DNA of 64,000 bases from Fasciola hepatica (GCA_948099385.1 CANUEZ040000113.1:8072501-8136500); one strand, 5' to 3'; shown: positions 44,778 to 55,935, counted from the stretch's first letter. A program made the numbers and translations. The notes: generated by a model not told the origin, from the sequence alone.

Positions 44778-46472
44778 ATGCCCAGACGAGGAAGCAAGGA
44801 CATTTTGAGACAACAGGAAATAACTCGGCAAGTCTCTGGGGATGGTTCGGGTGTTATTGATTCTCTAGATAATACTAAGTTTACTAGCTCTGTCAGTGCC
44901 AGGTCATATATTTCTAACCGCGATGCGTTTGACGATATTAGTACTTATAGAATGCGAGTAATAGAATTAGAAAACGAGCTGCGGTTAGCCAGAAAGGAAG
45001 CAGAGCCCCTTACACAAGGAACTGGTCTCAGAGAGCCAGCAAAGAGTCCACGTAGTTCACAATGTCAACATCGAAAAGGCACTGTGATCGACGAATATAA
45101 ACCCTTGAGACAGCCTGAAACTACCGAGGTTTTGGCTCTTGACCTGCCGAGAGTGGAGCTGTCCCACTTCGACGGGCACCCCGAGCAATACTGTATATTC
45201 ATGAAACAGTTCGAAAATTTTGTTGAGTGCAAAGTTGCAGATCCTGGTCAAAGGTTTTTGTATTTATTACATTACTGTCGTGGGAGAGCCAAAAGTGCAA
45301 TCGAAGGCTGCGCGATGCTTGATCCACCGATGGGGTACATCAGGGCGCGCAGAATCCTGAAAGATTTGTTTGGACAACCATTCAAGGTGGCTAGAAGCCT
45401 AATTGATAGTGTTTTATTGGAGGCGAAAAGGACTGAGGGCAAGGCTGAATCACTGTCGAGTTTGGTGATAAAAATGCAGAATTGCAGTATAGCACTGGAG
45501 CACTTAGGATACCAGTCTGATCTGAATGCATTGCACACACAGGAATGCATTGTCCGATGTCTATCTATTGATTTACAGAGCCGATGGGCAGAGGAAGCTG
45601 AAAAAATAAATATGCTTGAGCGGGAATCTACGTTCAACGATTTGACGGAGTTCATAGGTCGTCAATCCCGTATCGCCAACAGCCGATTTGGACAAATCGT
45701 ACGCGAAAGTTGCAGACTGGCGCGAAGGGAACCAACATCTCGAATTGTGGAGAAGGACTGTAACCAAACCCAGTCTTTGGCTAACATGCACATGATAAGT
45801 CAAGAACCCGAGAGGTCAGCTGAATGCAAGCTATGCAACTCCCTGCATCGGTTACCAGATTGTCCGACCTTTCATGGGATGAGTGTACCCGATCGGTGGT
45901 GCGCGGTAAAAAGGATTGGCTCATGCTTTATGTGTTTGAACAACTCTCATCGAGCCTCTGAATGCAGCTTAAGAGTGAAATGCAACCAAGACGGATGCTT
46001 GGGTAATCATCACTCGTTACTGCATGGCCTTCTCAACAATAGACCTATTCAGCCAGATGAACCCAAAATTGTCTGTTCAACGGGACATGATGATTTCAAA
46101 CCGGCAAGATTAGGCATCGTACCTGTCGGTATCGTGACACCTAAAGGACTGAGGAGGGTCAATGCATTTTTGGACACGGGGTCGGATACCTCGCTGATTA
46201 CTCGCGAGCTTGTAGAAAGCTGTGAACTAGTAGGCGAGCCTACCTCGCTCACTATCAGCACGATTGCAGGGGGTCATGTTAGCAATTCTAAGAGGCTGAC
46301 CCTGCAGTTAACGTCTTTATCTGATGAGGGGACCGTAGAAATTCCGGAAGCTTTTGCAATAGACAGCTTGCCAATGAGACCAGTCGACTCTGTTAGATCG
46401 ATCGCCAGGAGATGGTCTCATCTCAGGGACATAGAGTTCGGAGAAGTTTCTAGACCCACGTCGACATACTAA
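44778..46472 (+). CDS. BEL-A Gag-protease polyprotein
   Basis: 564 codons from the ATG at 44,778. This start is chosen because the same MPRxGSK opening occurs at the matching place in BEL-B (48,703) and upstream sequence is LTR. The N-terminal third includes a coiled stretch (YRMRVIELENELRLARKEAE). The DUF1759-type Gag core begins at LPRVELSHFDGHPEQYCIF and runs to about codon 320. A Cys/His knuckle region follows: CKLCNSLHRLPDC, CFMCLNNSHRASEC and CNQDGCLGNHHSLLH. The retropepsin active site is FLDTGSDTSLI, intact. The frame ends by a shift near 46,455, inside the conserved LIGCN-VPEAHW segment that joins protease to RT. It would form the particle and process itself, but cannot reverse transcribe. 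Confidence 0.85.
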   Translation: MPRRGSKDILRQQEITRQVSGDGSGVIDSLDNTKFTSSVSARSYISNRDAFDDISTYRMRVIELENELRLARKEAEPLTQGTGLREPAKSPRSSQCQHRKGTVIDEYKPLRQPETTEVLALDLPRVELSHFDGHPEQYCIFMKQFENFVECKVADPGQRFLYLLHYCRGRAKSAIEGCAMLDPPMGYIRARRILKDLFGQPFKVARSLIDSVLLEAKRTEGKAESLSSLVIKMQNCSIALEHLGYQSDLNALHTQECIVRCLSIDLQSRWAEEAEKINMLERESTFNDLTEFIGRQSRIANSRFGQIVRESCRLARREPTSRIVEKDCNQTQSLANMHMISQEPERSAECKLCNSLHRLPDCPTFHGMSVPDRWCAVKRIGSCFMCLNNSHRASECSLRVKCNQDGCLGNHHSLLHGLLNNRPIQPDEPKIVCSTGHDDFKPARLGIVPVGIVTPKGLRRVNAFLDTGSDTSLITRELVESCELVGEPTSLTISTIAGGHVSNSKRLTLQLTSLSDEGTVEIPEAFAIDSLPMRPVDSVRSIARRWSHLRDIEFGEVSRPTSTY

Positions 46473-47302
46473 TTGGATGCAATGTACCAGAGGCTCACTG
46501 GGTGCTTGAACAGAGCATAAGCAATCGAAAAGAACCATTCGCTACGCGAACGATACTAGGCTGGACACTTCTCGGACCCCTGACGAGCGAACTTCAACAA
46601 TCGGCATCAATAAATTGCTCAAATGTTGCTGAAAGAAGTGCCTCTGTAGAACACGATCAGCCTTTCGATATTGAATCCAACGGTCCATCTCAGGAAAGCG
46701 AAGTTCACTCGAAGGATCAGTCGGCGCTTTCGATGGCGAATTCAAAGACGGGACTTCACAGTGGGCAACATGAAGTTGCTATACCCGAGAGACCACCGTC
46801 AAGTCACTTATTGAGAAAAGGAGAAGTTGCCCGGAGGCTTTTGAAATATCTCAAAAAAGGACACCAGCAGGTCACCCAAAGCAGCTTGAAATTTGCCGAC
46901 CCAGTGACAGTGTACGGTACCTGGGTGGAACTGCATGGCCGGCGGCGAAACAAAGTACCCTTTGCCAAAACAAAAATTGCTGAGCTGAAGTCAGTATCCC
47001 TAAACGAGCTCAAAACGACTGCACCGGTATTGGGTTTTAAGGTAGCACGAATGCTAAAAGAGAACTGCACCACCGCCGAACTGAGCCTTGCCTATTGGAC
47101 AGATCCTACAGTTGTGTTACATTACAGGAAACGGAAGAAACGAAGAACGTGTTCGAGACATCAGAGAGTTAATCCACTCGTAGCAGGAAACAGCGAGGAA
47201 AATGTTGATGATTCGAGCTCGAAACCACATACAAAAGACAAAGTAGCTCGCAGATCGCCTCGCTCCGAGTTACTCAGCACTTTATTGCATTTCATGCCCT
47301 AA
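46455..47302 (+). CDS. BEL-A truncated pol remnant, still open
   Basis: Continuing in the +1-shifted frame from the VDILIGCN block, the frame stays open for about 280 codons to TAA-like termination at 47,302. It begins with the PEAHWVLEQSISNRKEPFATRT and GWTLLGPL segments typical of the protease-RT linker. A Ser/Glu-rich stretch without RT motifs follows, then an RNase H-like piece (VYGTWVELHGRRRNKVPFAK, LKSVSLNELKTTAPVLGFKVA, YWTDPTVVLHY) and a basic end. Palm motifs with the catalytic Asp pair are missing. The shift could be a programmed frameshift or a mutation. Confidence 0.7.
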
Positions 47303-48123
47303 GACTAATCAACTGGACCCATTTTTTCTGAAAGGTTGCAAATGTACTTAGTTCCAGTTTCTATCTAGCGTGCACATAGGCGAAGAGGAGAAATTCACCA
47401 GTATTTCACTTGAACAGTTCAGGTGAGGCACACTAGCTGCGAGCACATTGTGAAACTATTATTATCTTTAAAGAAGAACATTTATTTACAATTTATACAA
47501 TATTGATTGTCACATATTTTGTGCACAGAAAAACTTTGAAATACTCTGATAGATTCCAGTTTTCGATCAATCTCCGTGTTCATGTGTATTTCGATACTGT
47601 CCGCCGTACACTTGTTTTCGAAATTTATTAATAATCAGAAACCGGTTTTCATTTCTTTCGGAAGATTCGGTGCGTTAATTTTATGTAATTCCACTGGTTC
47701 GTGACCTGTCAATTTTACGCGATATCTCATTAGGCGTTGCACCTGTGTTCAACTTCTGCGCTCAAGCTTGTAAACAAAATTAGTCTAACCAGTTGCTGCA
47801 ATGGGTTACTGCTTGTGATGCTTAGACTTATTTCGTGCGGCGAAACACTTCACTCTGCGAAGCCTTCATCTTCATCGTGCGTCTGACTATATGCGCCGGT
47901 TTCCTGATGAATATGTCAATCTCAAGTTGTGCAGCGGGATTTGGAATTGATTCCTTATGGATTGTGCGATGATGACTACGGCAAAAACCTGTTTCACGTT
48001 CAGATAACACAGGAAGTTAGTATCCACAGGCACTGACGATAAGTTAAAGGTAGATAGGGTGAGAATCATGACCCCTTCCTGAACCTTAGACAGCCATTTT
48101 CGCGGAAGGATTTTGGCCGGCGG
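47303..48123 (+). other. BEL-A 3' region without coding content
   Basis: 820 bp between the pol remnant and the 3' LTR. No integrase zinc finger or DDE blocks in any frame. It ends in a purine-rich stretch (gcggaaggattttggccggcgg in two parts) that is a plausible polypurine tract. Confidence 0.6.
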
Positions 48124-48482
48124 TGTAACGAACGAATACTGAAAATCCTTCTAAATGTTCAACGTGCTTTGTGAATTTGACTATATTTAACATTATCTTG
48201 GAAAGCTCGCTCATACACCACACATTTTCACGTTTGTTTATCCATGTGAGACATTTGAATTTGGCCTTGAACCGTTTCTGACTGTCGTGCTTGAGCCACG
48301 GGGCTTTGGACCTTTGGGTTTTACTGTGAAGTCTATTTGGCCGCATACTTGAGGTTCGTATATATTTGTATCCTTTGTGTATTTCAATTTAGTACCGTAG
48401 AAACTACGAATCAATCTTGTTCTGGTTTTGGGATTCGTTTGAATTGGCTACGCGTTGCTCGATTTGCGAGATTCGACTTACA
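48124..48482 (+). repeat. BEL-A 3' LTR
   Basis: 359 bp, ends TTACA, followed by CACGC, the right copy of the target-site duplication. Confidence 0.95.
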
Positions 48483-48661
48483 CACGCTGCTATTCGGTTT
48501 CTCGTTGTTGAGTGCTTGTGATCGTATTATTGAGGTTTGTATATTGTTTATGTCATTGTTTATTGTAATAATCTAGTATCGTAGAATATCACGGATAATC
48601 GTCTTTTTGATTTCGGGATCCGTTGCGAATTTGGCTACGCATTGCTCAAACTTTCGTTACA
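48483..48661 (+). repeat. BEL-B 5' LTR, right part
   Basis: Continues the BEL-B LTR after the BEL-A insertion; matches 54,766-54,938 (ttcggtttctcg, aatatcacggataatcg, tttggctacgc) and ends GTTACA at 48,661. Confidence 0.88.
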
Positions 48662-48702
48662 ATACTCAATATATCAATTTGGAACGAGAAAAAACAGGCA
48701 AA

Positions 48703-50110
48703 ATGCCAAGAAAAGGATCGAAAACATTGGAATCCGGACAGGAGGTAACACGGCAAGTCTCTGGGGAGGTTTTGGGTACCTTTGATTCTTTAGTTATTGT
48801 TAGATCGCCTAATCCTGTCAGTGCCAGTTCGTGTTACTGAGGGCGATATGGATTGTAAGGATGTCGATCTATATAGGCTGAGGATATTATACCTGGAACA
48901 ACAACTGTTGTCGGCTAGACAACAGGCCCAGGAAGCAGTGCAGACGTGTAGATAGAAAGAGCGTGAGCATGAGACCAACGACAATGACACTTCCGATAGA
49001 TCAGGGCAAAATAAAATAGGAAACTTCACGCACGTCGCCGACTATAAAACACCAACGATCGATTTGCCAAGAGTAGAACTGAAGGCTTTCGACGGGCGAT
49101 CTGAACAATACTGCAAGTTTTTTCAAGCGGTTCGAGACGTTCGTCGAAAATAAGGTAACCGACCTCGGGCAAAGGCTTCACTATCTGACTCACTGGTGTC
49201 GAGGCCGAGCAAGAGAAGCTATCGACGGGTGCACCATGCTCGACCCAGAACAAGGCTACACAAGGGCAAGGAAGATCCTAAGGGACCTGTTTGGCCAACC
49301 TTTCAAAGTAGCCCGTAACCTAATAGAGGGCTTGATGATAGAGGCAAAGAGAACCAAGGGCGACGTCTACACCATGGCCGACCTAGTGATCAAGATGCAG
49401 AACTGCTCAATAGCCCTCGACCATTTAGGTTACAGGGCTGACCTAGACGCCATGCACACTTTGGAAGGCATAGTCCGTCTCCTCTCTCCCGAACTACAGG
49501 GTCGGTGGGCGGAAGAAGCAGAACGGATAAGCCGAAGCGACAGAGAAGCCAACTTCAAAGACCTGACCGAATACTGGGACAGGCAAACGAAGATAGCTGA
49601 CAACAGATTCGGCCGACTCATCCGGGACAGCAACCGAGCAAACAAGCCCAGTACTAGCCAAGTCCAAACCCTGTACGGGAACATCCAAAGTACCAGCCTT
49701 GGACCAATACACACGTCATTTCAGGAGATGCTACGGCGAAACCAAATTGCAGATCCTGTGGTACCAGCCATGGCCTACCAGAATGCCCCAAGTTCAACAA
49801 CGCCACAATAGACGAACGGTGGGGAATGGCGAGGATGGCAGGAGAGTGTTTTATCTGTCTCAACACCACGCGCCGTGCAGCAGCCTGTAGAACAAGGAAT
49901 CGATGTGGTTACGAGGGCTGCACGGGCAGACACCATCGGCTGCTGCGTCAGGCGAGAGTAACCACATCCGAGGCGAGTGCCAAGCCCGGCGGTACTCGTT
50001 CAACGTCACGATCTGCCAGTAAACCGGTACTTTTAGGCGTAGTGGCCGTGGGAGTAGTGACCCCAACTGGGGTGGTCAAAGCGTTGGCTTTCGTCGATAG
50101 AGCGGTTTGC
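48703..50110 (+). pseudogene. BEL-B gag and protease, broken
   Basis: Starts at ATG 48,703 (MPRKGSKTLESG, as in BEL-A). TGA at 48,838-48,840 and further stops close the frame until 49,236, where an open run to 49,811 holds the Gag core (GYTRARKILRDLFGQPFKVAR, ELQGRWAEEAERI). Another shift leads to 49,826-50,110 with the knuckles CFICLNTTRRAAACRTRNRC and GCTGRHHRLL and the protease lead-in (LLGVVAVGVVTPTGVVKALA). At the protease active site only FVD remains: the following Thr-Gly and the next residues are deleted with a frame change near 50,098. This protease cannot work. Confidence 0.82.
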
Positions 50111-52931
50111 CGACAAACACCAACTGGCTAAAGGTGCGACGTCGTTAGCGGTGAGCACCGTGGGCGGAACACAGGTAATGACTGGCGGTATATTAAGGCT
50201 GCAACTCATCTCTCTAGATACTAACGAGGAAATTGAACCAACGGAGGCATTCACGTTAGCGGATCTCCCCATGCGAGCACCAAGGTCGGTGAACGCAATC
50301 TTGACTCGGTCGCCCCACCTGCAGGATGTAACCGTTGTAGACTGGGAAGATGATGAATTGGATCTCCTCATCGGCTGCGACGTGCCAGAGGCGCATTGGG
50401 TGCTTGACCAGAGAGTGGGCGACCGCCAGGCACCTTATGCCGTACGCACGGCCCTGGGATGGATGTTATACGGTCGAGTAGGGGTACGCGGTTCCGTGAA
50501 TTACTTATCCGCCGAAACGGACCGCATAGAGTATCATCTGCAGCGGCTGTATGAAAAGGAATTTCATGACATTGGAGACGAAAGACCGACGTTGTCTCAA
50601 GAGGATGACTTCGCTCTACAAACGGTGCGGCAAGGCACTAGAGGCCTCAAAAAGTGGTTCGACGTTCCCCTCCCATGGCGCACACAGGACGACCCGTGGA
50701 CTGACAACAGAAATTATGTTCTCCAACGATTACTACGACTAAAAGAACGCTTCATTCGAGACCAGAATCTGTGGGAACGATAAGTGGATTTGATGAAGCG
50801 AAACGAGGCCCTCGGTTACGTTGAAAAGGTGCCTGTGAACACCGACAGCAAAAGGGGTATCTGGTATCTGCCTCACCACCCGGTTATCAACCCCAAGAAA
50901 CCCAAAAACTGTGGGTGGTTTTCGACTGTGTGGCCAAGTTCCAGGGCAAGTCGTTAAACGGTCGCCTACTTCAAGGGCCTGACTGGACCACGCCACTGAT
51001 CGATGTTTTGTGCCGTTTCAGAGTGGGTAAAGTGGCTTTGTCTGCTGACATTAGGGAAATGTTCCATCAGGTGAAGATTCCGGTAGGAGAACGAGATGCT
51101 TTGCGTTTCCTGTGGTGGGAAGAGGGCGACCGGGACAACGCAGTGGTGAATTATAGGATGACCGTCCACCCCTTCGCAGCCATTCTGTGTGAACTACGCC
51201 CTCCGAGAATCGGCGAACAAACATTGCGATCTAGTACATCGGACGGTGGTAGAAAGCGTCAGCAGGAATTTCGACGTCGACGACTACCTTGGGTCATTCG
51301 AGGATGTGGAATCAGCTCTAGAGCAGTTCAGGGGTCTGACGAGATTGCTGGAAGAGGGCGGCTTCCATCTAACTGAATGGATGTCGAACGCTTCAGAAGT
51401 GCTGAAGGTCATCCCGTATCACGAAAAGGCCGAAAGGGTAAGATATTTGGACGGCTCTCCACTTCCTACCGAGCGCACCTTAGGGATACAGTGGGACGCG
51501 GAAACGGACGATTTTGTTTCCGAGCTAAACGTTCCCGAGCTGCCAATAACCCGTCGTGGCATACTATCTTCCGTCTCAAGTTTGTTCGACCCGCTCGGTT
51601 TCGTCTCACCATGGCTGCTACCCGGAAAGTTCTTGCTGCAGCGACTGTGTCGTAAGAAAGTTTATTGGGACCAGTCACTGGACCGAGGGGACCGGCTGGA
51701 CTGGGAACAATTTTTGAACACCTTGAAGAAATTAGGGGACATAAGAATCCCACGATGTTTGACTCCTGGCCATACGACGCGGACTGGAGAACTACATGCC
51801 TTTTCCGATGCATCCGAAGTCGGTTATGGAGCTGTGGTGTACGGACGATGGTGCGCAGGAGATGGACAATATACCACGAGGATCCTGTTCGCCAAAGCCC
51901 GCGTTGCTCCACTGAAGTCGGTCTCAATCCCACGCCGTGAACTCAACGCAGCCGTGTTGACAGTCAGGCCGGTGCAAGCTGTGAAGAGATGTTTCGATCT
52001 CTACATTTGGTCGGTGAGCTTCTGGACGGATTCAACGATAGTACTTTACTACATTAACAATGTCCGGAGCCGGTTTAGTACTTTCGTTGCTAACCGGCTC
52101 ACGATTATCCACGATGAATCAGCCACGCACCAGTGCAGTCATGTCAGGTCTGGCGATAATCCGGCCGATCTGTGCTCCCGAGGTGCCAACAACTTCAGGC
52201 AACTGGACACGTGGACGAGAGGGCCAAACTTCCTGCAATTGCCCAAACAGGACTGGCCCGTGTTCGAATTAAAATCCCCTACGGAAGTGGAACTGGAGAT
52301 CAAAGGCGTAGTGATAGCAACCAACGTCGTCGAAGCGTCGTCCATTCTATCGCGACTGGTCAGGTTTTCTTCCTGGATGAAGACACTTCGTGCGTTAGTT
52401 CGGTTAGCCAGGTTCAAGAGAAATTTGCTAATCATGAAAGGGCTACGGCCCTCAGGTCGGATACGGGTCGGCCCGATAGGTCCCGATGAGCTACAAGCGG
52501 CAGAGTACGATATTTTCAGAATGGTACAACGCGAGGCTTTCGCCCGAGAACTCAAGAGGGCGGAAGATGTGGGACCGACCAATAAAGACACACCATCTCT
52601 AAGAGGCGAGCTGAAGCGTTTAAACCCCAAACTCATCAACGGACTGCTGCGGGTGGATGGTAGGCTGACCAACGCCCACCTGAACTTCGACACAAAGTAT
52701 CTTATACTGCTGCCTGGGAGACAACCTGTAGTAGAGCTAATGATCCAACACGTCCACGCCATGGAGGGACATGCCGGGGAAAGTCACGTGACAAGCGTCA
52801 TCCGAAAGCGTCTTTGGTTGTTGAGAGGACGAGAGACTGTAAAACGCGTTATCCGACGGTGTGTGCAATGCAGGGGACGCAATGCCACAGCAGGCAAACA
52901 ACACATGCCCCTCTACCAGAATGCAGGGTGA
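50103..52931 (+). pseudogene. BEL-B pol: protease end, reverse transcriptase, RNase H, integrase zinc domain
   Basis: After the protease deletion, frame 50,103-50,783 carries LIGCDVPEAHWVLDQRV and the RT lead-in, closed by TAA 50,781. RT continues through two frame changes: 50,915-51,190 has motif A (ALSADIREMFHQVKI), and 51,189-52,931 has motif C (FDVDDYLGSF, Asp pair at 51,279-51,284). Next come the connection (FDPLGFVSPWLLPGK), RNase H (HAFSDASEVGYGAVVYG near 51,790; SVSFWTDSTIVLYY near 52,020) and the integrase His/Cys domain (HVHAMEGHAGESH to CVQC, 52,755-52,870). The 580-codon run shows recent selection or youth. The stop and shifts make the whole inactive. Confidence 0.88.
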
Positions 52932-53437
52932 CTACGGGCTGGTGGCCGTTCAGTGACACCGGGTTGGACTATTTCGGGCCCTTGTGGATCAAGTGCGGGA
53001 AAAGATTAGAAAAGCGATATGGATGTATCATGACGTGCATGAAATCACGTGCGGTACACCTAGAAGTCGCACATTCGATGACAACCGATTCGTTTCTACG
53101 GGCCTTGCAAAGATTTATCAACCGAAGAGGCGTACCGGCCGATATATACTCAGATAATGGATCGAACTTTGTGGGCGCTCAACGGGAATTGCAGCGTTGG
53201 CACAAGAACATAAACAGGGACGAACTGCAGGATCGAACCGTGGCCTACGGCATACGATGGCATTTCAACCCCCCACAGGCCAGTCACCGAGGCGGAATAT
53301 GGGAACGCATGATCCGGTCCGCCAGACGGATATTGCTGTCAATCATGGAGCAGCAGCCGCCCGACGGCGAGACGCTGAACACCGTCATGACTGAGGTAGA
53401 GAAAATTCTGAACAACCGCCCCTGGTTCCAGTATTGA
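52925..53437 (+). pseudogene. BEL-B integrase catalytic core
   Basis: Frame 2 from about 52,925, displaced from the preceding pol frame by one shift. All three catalytic acids are present: Asp in GLDYFGPLW (codon 52,967), Asp in YSDNGSNF (codon 53,153), and Glu in GGIWERMIRSARR (codon 53,303), so the second Asp and the Glu are 50 codons apart. The surroundings (CIMTCMKSRAVHLEVA, RWHFNPPQASHRGG) are typical of BEL/Pao integrase. The frame ends at 53,437 by another shift in the NNRPW segment. Confidence 0.85.
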
Positions 53438-53859
53438 ACGGCGACCCCACCCACCTGGCGATCACCCCAAACGACTTATTGACGTTAAGGTCGAACGAGG
53501 GTTTTCAAGGGCCGATAAACCTTCGTGGGAGCTACCTCCACGAATGGAAGCAAGCGAACTATCTGGCCAAGGTCTTCTGGAGGCGATGGCTACAGGAGTA
53601 CCTACCGGCTTTGCAGACTCGACAGAAGTGGCTGGCCAAAACAAGACCATTCAAAGTTGGGGACGTGGTTATGATCGCCGACGAACGCGCACACTTCAGC
53701 GCTTGGTCTTTGGGAGTAGTTACGGAAACCATTAAAAGCACTGACGGAATGATAAGAACGGTGAAGTTGGAGACAGCTAACGGAGTGCTTCTTCGTGACA
53801 TACGCAGTATTAACCTACTCGAGAGCGAAGACGGAGGAGCTGATAACCCTGAGGCCTAG
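53434..53859 (+). pseudogene. BEL-B pol C-terminal domain (DUF5641-like)
   Basis: Third frame of the integrase region: LAITPNDLLTLRSNEG, VFWRRWLQEYLPALQTRQKW and FKVGDVVMIADE, ending RSINLLESEDG. This matches the C-terminal domain that follows integrase in BEL/Pao polyproteins. It is intact in itself and ends at TAG 53,857-53,859. Confidence 0.82.
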
Positions 53860-54561
53860 TAAACCTTTTTCACACCAGAAATCGAGGTGGATAAAGAAAC
53901 ACCATATATACCACACAATCTCCGTCAAACACGTTAAGGTGCTCGCGGTCTTTTCGTTGACATTACAGAAGGTTCTTTCCGATACGTGGTGATGAATGCG
54001 ATTCCATTGTACATCCCGATACATACACGCGTGCACGACGCACTCTACATCCCGTAAACCCATCAAACATGTGACAGCGTTCGCTGTTTTGCTTTTTGTT
54101 GACGCTACCGAATGCCCCTTGCATATGCGGAAGTAGCGGAGCTCAGGTCACACACACATGCTACATTTACTCGTCTTCTTGCCACGCGGTCTTTTGTTGA
54201 CATTGCAGAAAGTCCTCCTTTGATGTGTAGTCATACCTGTGATTTCATTGTAACCCCGGCACACACACACACACGCACTCACACACACACTCAAGCACGT
54301 ACATTCAGGACCGGACGGCCTCTTACGAGGACAACGTCTATGTGACCATTCACGCCCGCCATCGGTCATTTGGTCTTGTGGAAGATGTAGACTAGCTTCA
54401 CGTCTATGTATCCAATGGATTAGGTGCAACTATGAGTAGAACGTTGACGACGAGCATTAGACGCGCGCACTGACAGCAGGGCCTAGGCAGGTAGGAAGAA
54501 TCAGTACCTTTATACCGAACCTTTGACTCTGCTAAGGATCCAGGAGGATTTTGGTGGGCGG
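53860..54561 (+). repeat. BEL-B 3' untranslated region with degenerate tandem units and (CA)n
   Basis: Units beginning 'gcggtctttt-gttgacatt-cagaa' at 53,941 and 54,181 match over about 80 bp; a weaker third unit (gctttttgttgacgct) lies near 54,088. An interrupted CA run occupies about 54,259-54,296. The region ends in the purine-rich stretch before the 3' LTR (aggaggattttggtgggcgg). Confidence 0.65.
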
Positions 54562-54938
54562 TGTAACAGCCGGCCGTGGAAAATCCCCCTTTTTCCCTCA
54601 CGATTCAGTGTTTTTCCCAACATCACTCATTTGCCTACACTAATGACTTGTCTTTACGAACTGGTTGTTTTTCTGGACCAATTGTTGTTTGTTCGCGCCC
54701 AGAGCGCTACTTTGTCATATCCTTGTTCTGGACCTACGTGACGCACGTGCTCCTTGCTCGCACGCCGCAATTCGGTTTCTCGTTTGTTGAGTCCTTGTGA
54801 TCTCATTATTGGGGTTTGTATCTTTTTGGTGTCATTGTTCATTCAATAATCTAGTACCTTAGAATATCACGGATAATCGCCTTTTGATTCCGGGATCTGT
54901 TGTGAATTTGGCTACGCTCTGCTCAAATGTGCGTTAAA
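54562..54938 (+). repeat. BEL-B 3' LTR
   Basis: 377 bp, TGTAACAGCCGG...GCGTTAAA. The last bases differ from the left LTR's GTTACA. Confidence 0.88.
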
Positions 54939-55241
54939 CCCTCCTTTCCCCATATTTGGGGGTTTGGTTCCATCTGGAACAGACTAACAGGCCTGAGAAC
55001 AGAAAAACCGGTCACCCCGCTATACTTCGTAAGATCTCGAGGTCAGCTCTCCTCTAGAGAGATAAGTTCAAGATCTCAGAGTCTCTGTTCACAAGTCATC
55101 CCCCTGTAGCGTCGAACCTTTCGCGAAGCAAACCCTACCTTTCTTGATATAGGCAGAGTCCCTCTTGTGGAGGGGTGCCCAAGACCATGTTATCCTCTAA
55201 AGGAAGAAGCACAATAGCACGACAAGTCTAAAGCCTCACAA
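54939..55241. other. Spacer between BEL-B and mosaic copy 2
   Basis: Nothing recognised; no match to the sequence left of mosaic copy 1. Confidence 0.5.
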
Positions 55242-55935
55242 TATAAGCTTCCACTGTGATTTGTTGTTCATCAATGGGAGAAGTCTTGTCTCAACCGAGC
55301 GGACTGCACCGAATTGAGTGGTCAACGATGGGACTCCTCTTTTTCTATGTCCGTGAGTCCGCTCCTGAAGGAAACAGGAAGGGGTTTATTTGATAATTCA
55401 AATCTTGGTATCCTGAATGGTGAAAATGACCTTAGCTGACGGTAGTGCTTAGTCGTAACGAACTACCATATTATTGTTTTAGGTCCTTGGAATACTTCTA
55501 CTCAGTAAGGAGATAAAGGTCTACAACAAGCATTGTTGGTTTGAACAGAGCCAGCCTTTTAAGTTACCCCGGGCATATGGTTGGAGTAAACGACAAAAAT
55601 CGTCAGCAATGCAGTTACTGACTGACTGAATACAATGCATATATACTTTCGTGAATGATCATCGTGTTAAGCAACAATTGGATGCAATCGTCAGCTCGTT
55701 ACTTTACCAACGGACAACTTGAGAACGCCATTCGTTCTGCCAACGGTGTTGTTTTATTTGGGCCTTGGTTTGCACTGACCCGAGATACGAACGAACCACC
55801 TTGCGCCACAAATACTAATCAATCGCCGAATAAAGTATGCCATAACATTATCAGGGGAAAGCGAACAACCGTTTTCAGGGATTCCTAGTCTTGTTCTTTC
55901 ATATCATACAACTTGCTTCTCCGACAATAAGAATC

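Larger units (their letters stand above)
44381..48482 (+). mobile_element. BEL-A: young, internally deleted BEL/Pao element
   Basis: Flanked by LTRs 44,381-44,739 and 48,124-48,482, each 359 bp, differing at a single base (TAACA against TTACA at the end). CACGC stands directly before the left LTR (44,376-44,380) and directly after the right one (48,483-48,487), a perfect 5-bp target-site duplication. The interior has an open gag-protease frame and a short second frame holding an RNase H remnant. RT, most of RNase H and all of integrase are absent. Length is 4,102 bp against about 6.65 kb for the related BEL-B. The sequence before its 3' LTR (ggattttggccggcgg) resembles that of BEL-B (ggattttggtgggcgg). 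Confidence 0.92.
44177..54938 (+). mobile_element. BEL-B: BEL/Pao LTR retrotransposon, host of BEL-A
   Basis: LTRs of about 378 bp begin TGTAACAGCCGG. The left LTR is split into 44,177-44,380 and 48,483-48,661 by the BEL-A insertion; the right LTR is 54,562-54,938. Without BEL-A the element is about 6.65 kb, usual for Pao. The internal order is gag (DUF1759-like with Cys knuckles), protease, RT, RNase H, integrase and a C-terminal DUF5641-like domain, the diagnostic BEL/Pao order. By eye the LTR left parts differ at about a dozen of 204 sites. Several frameshifts and stops disable gag-pol. No convincing target-site duplication was found. Confidence 0.9.

Noticed and set aside
54250..54300. 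CRISPR-like or satellite array in the CA-rich part of BEL-B
   Set aside because: It is a simple interrupted dinucleotide run; no equal repeats with unique spacers occur anywhere in the window.
44160..54950. Target-site duplication for BEL-B
   Set aside because: The bases before 44,177 (ACCCGG) and after 54,938 (CCCTCC) do not match convincingly.
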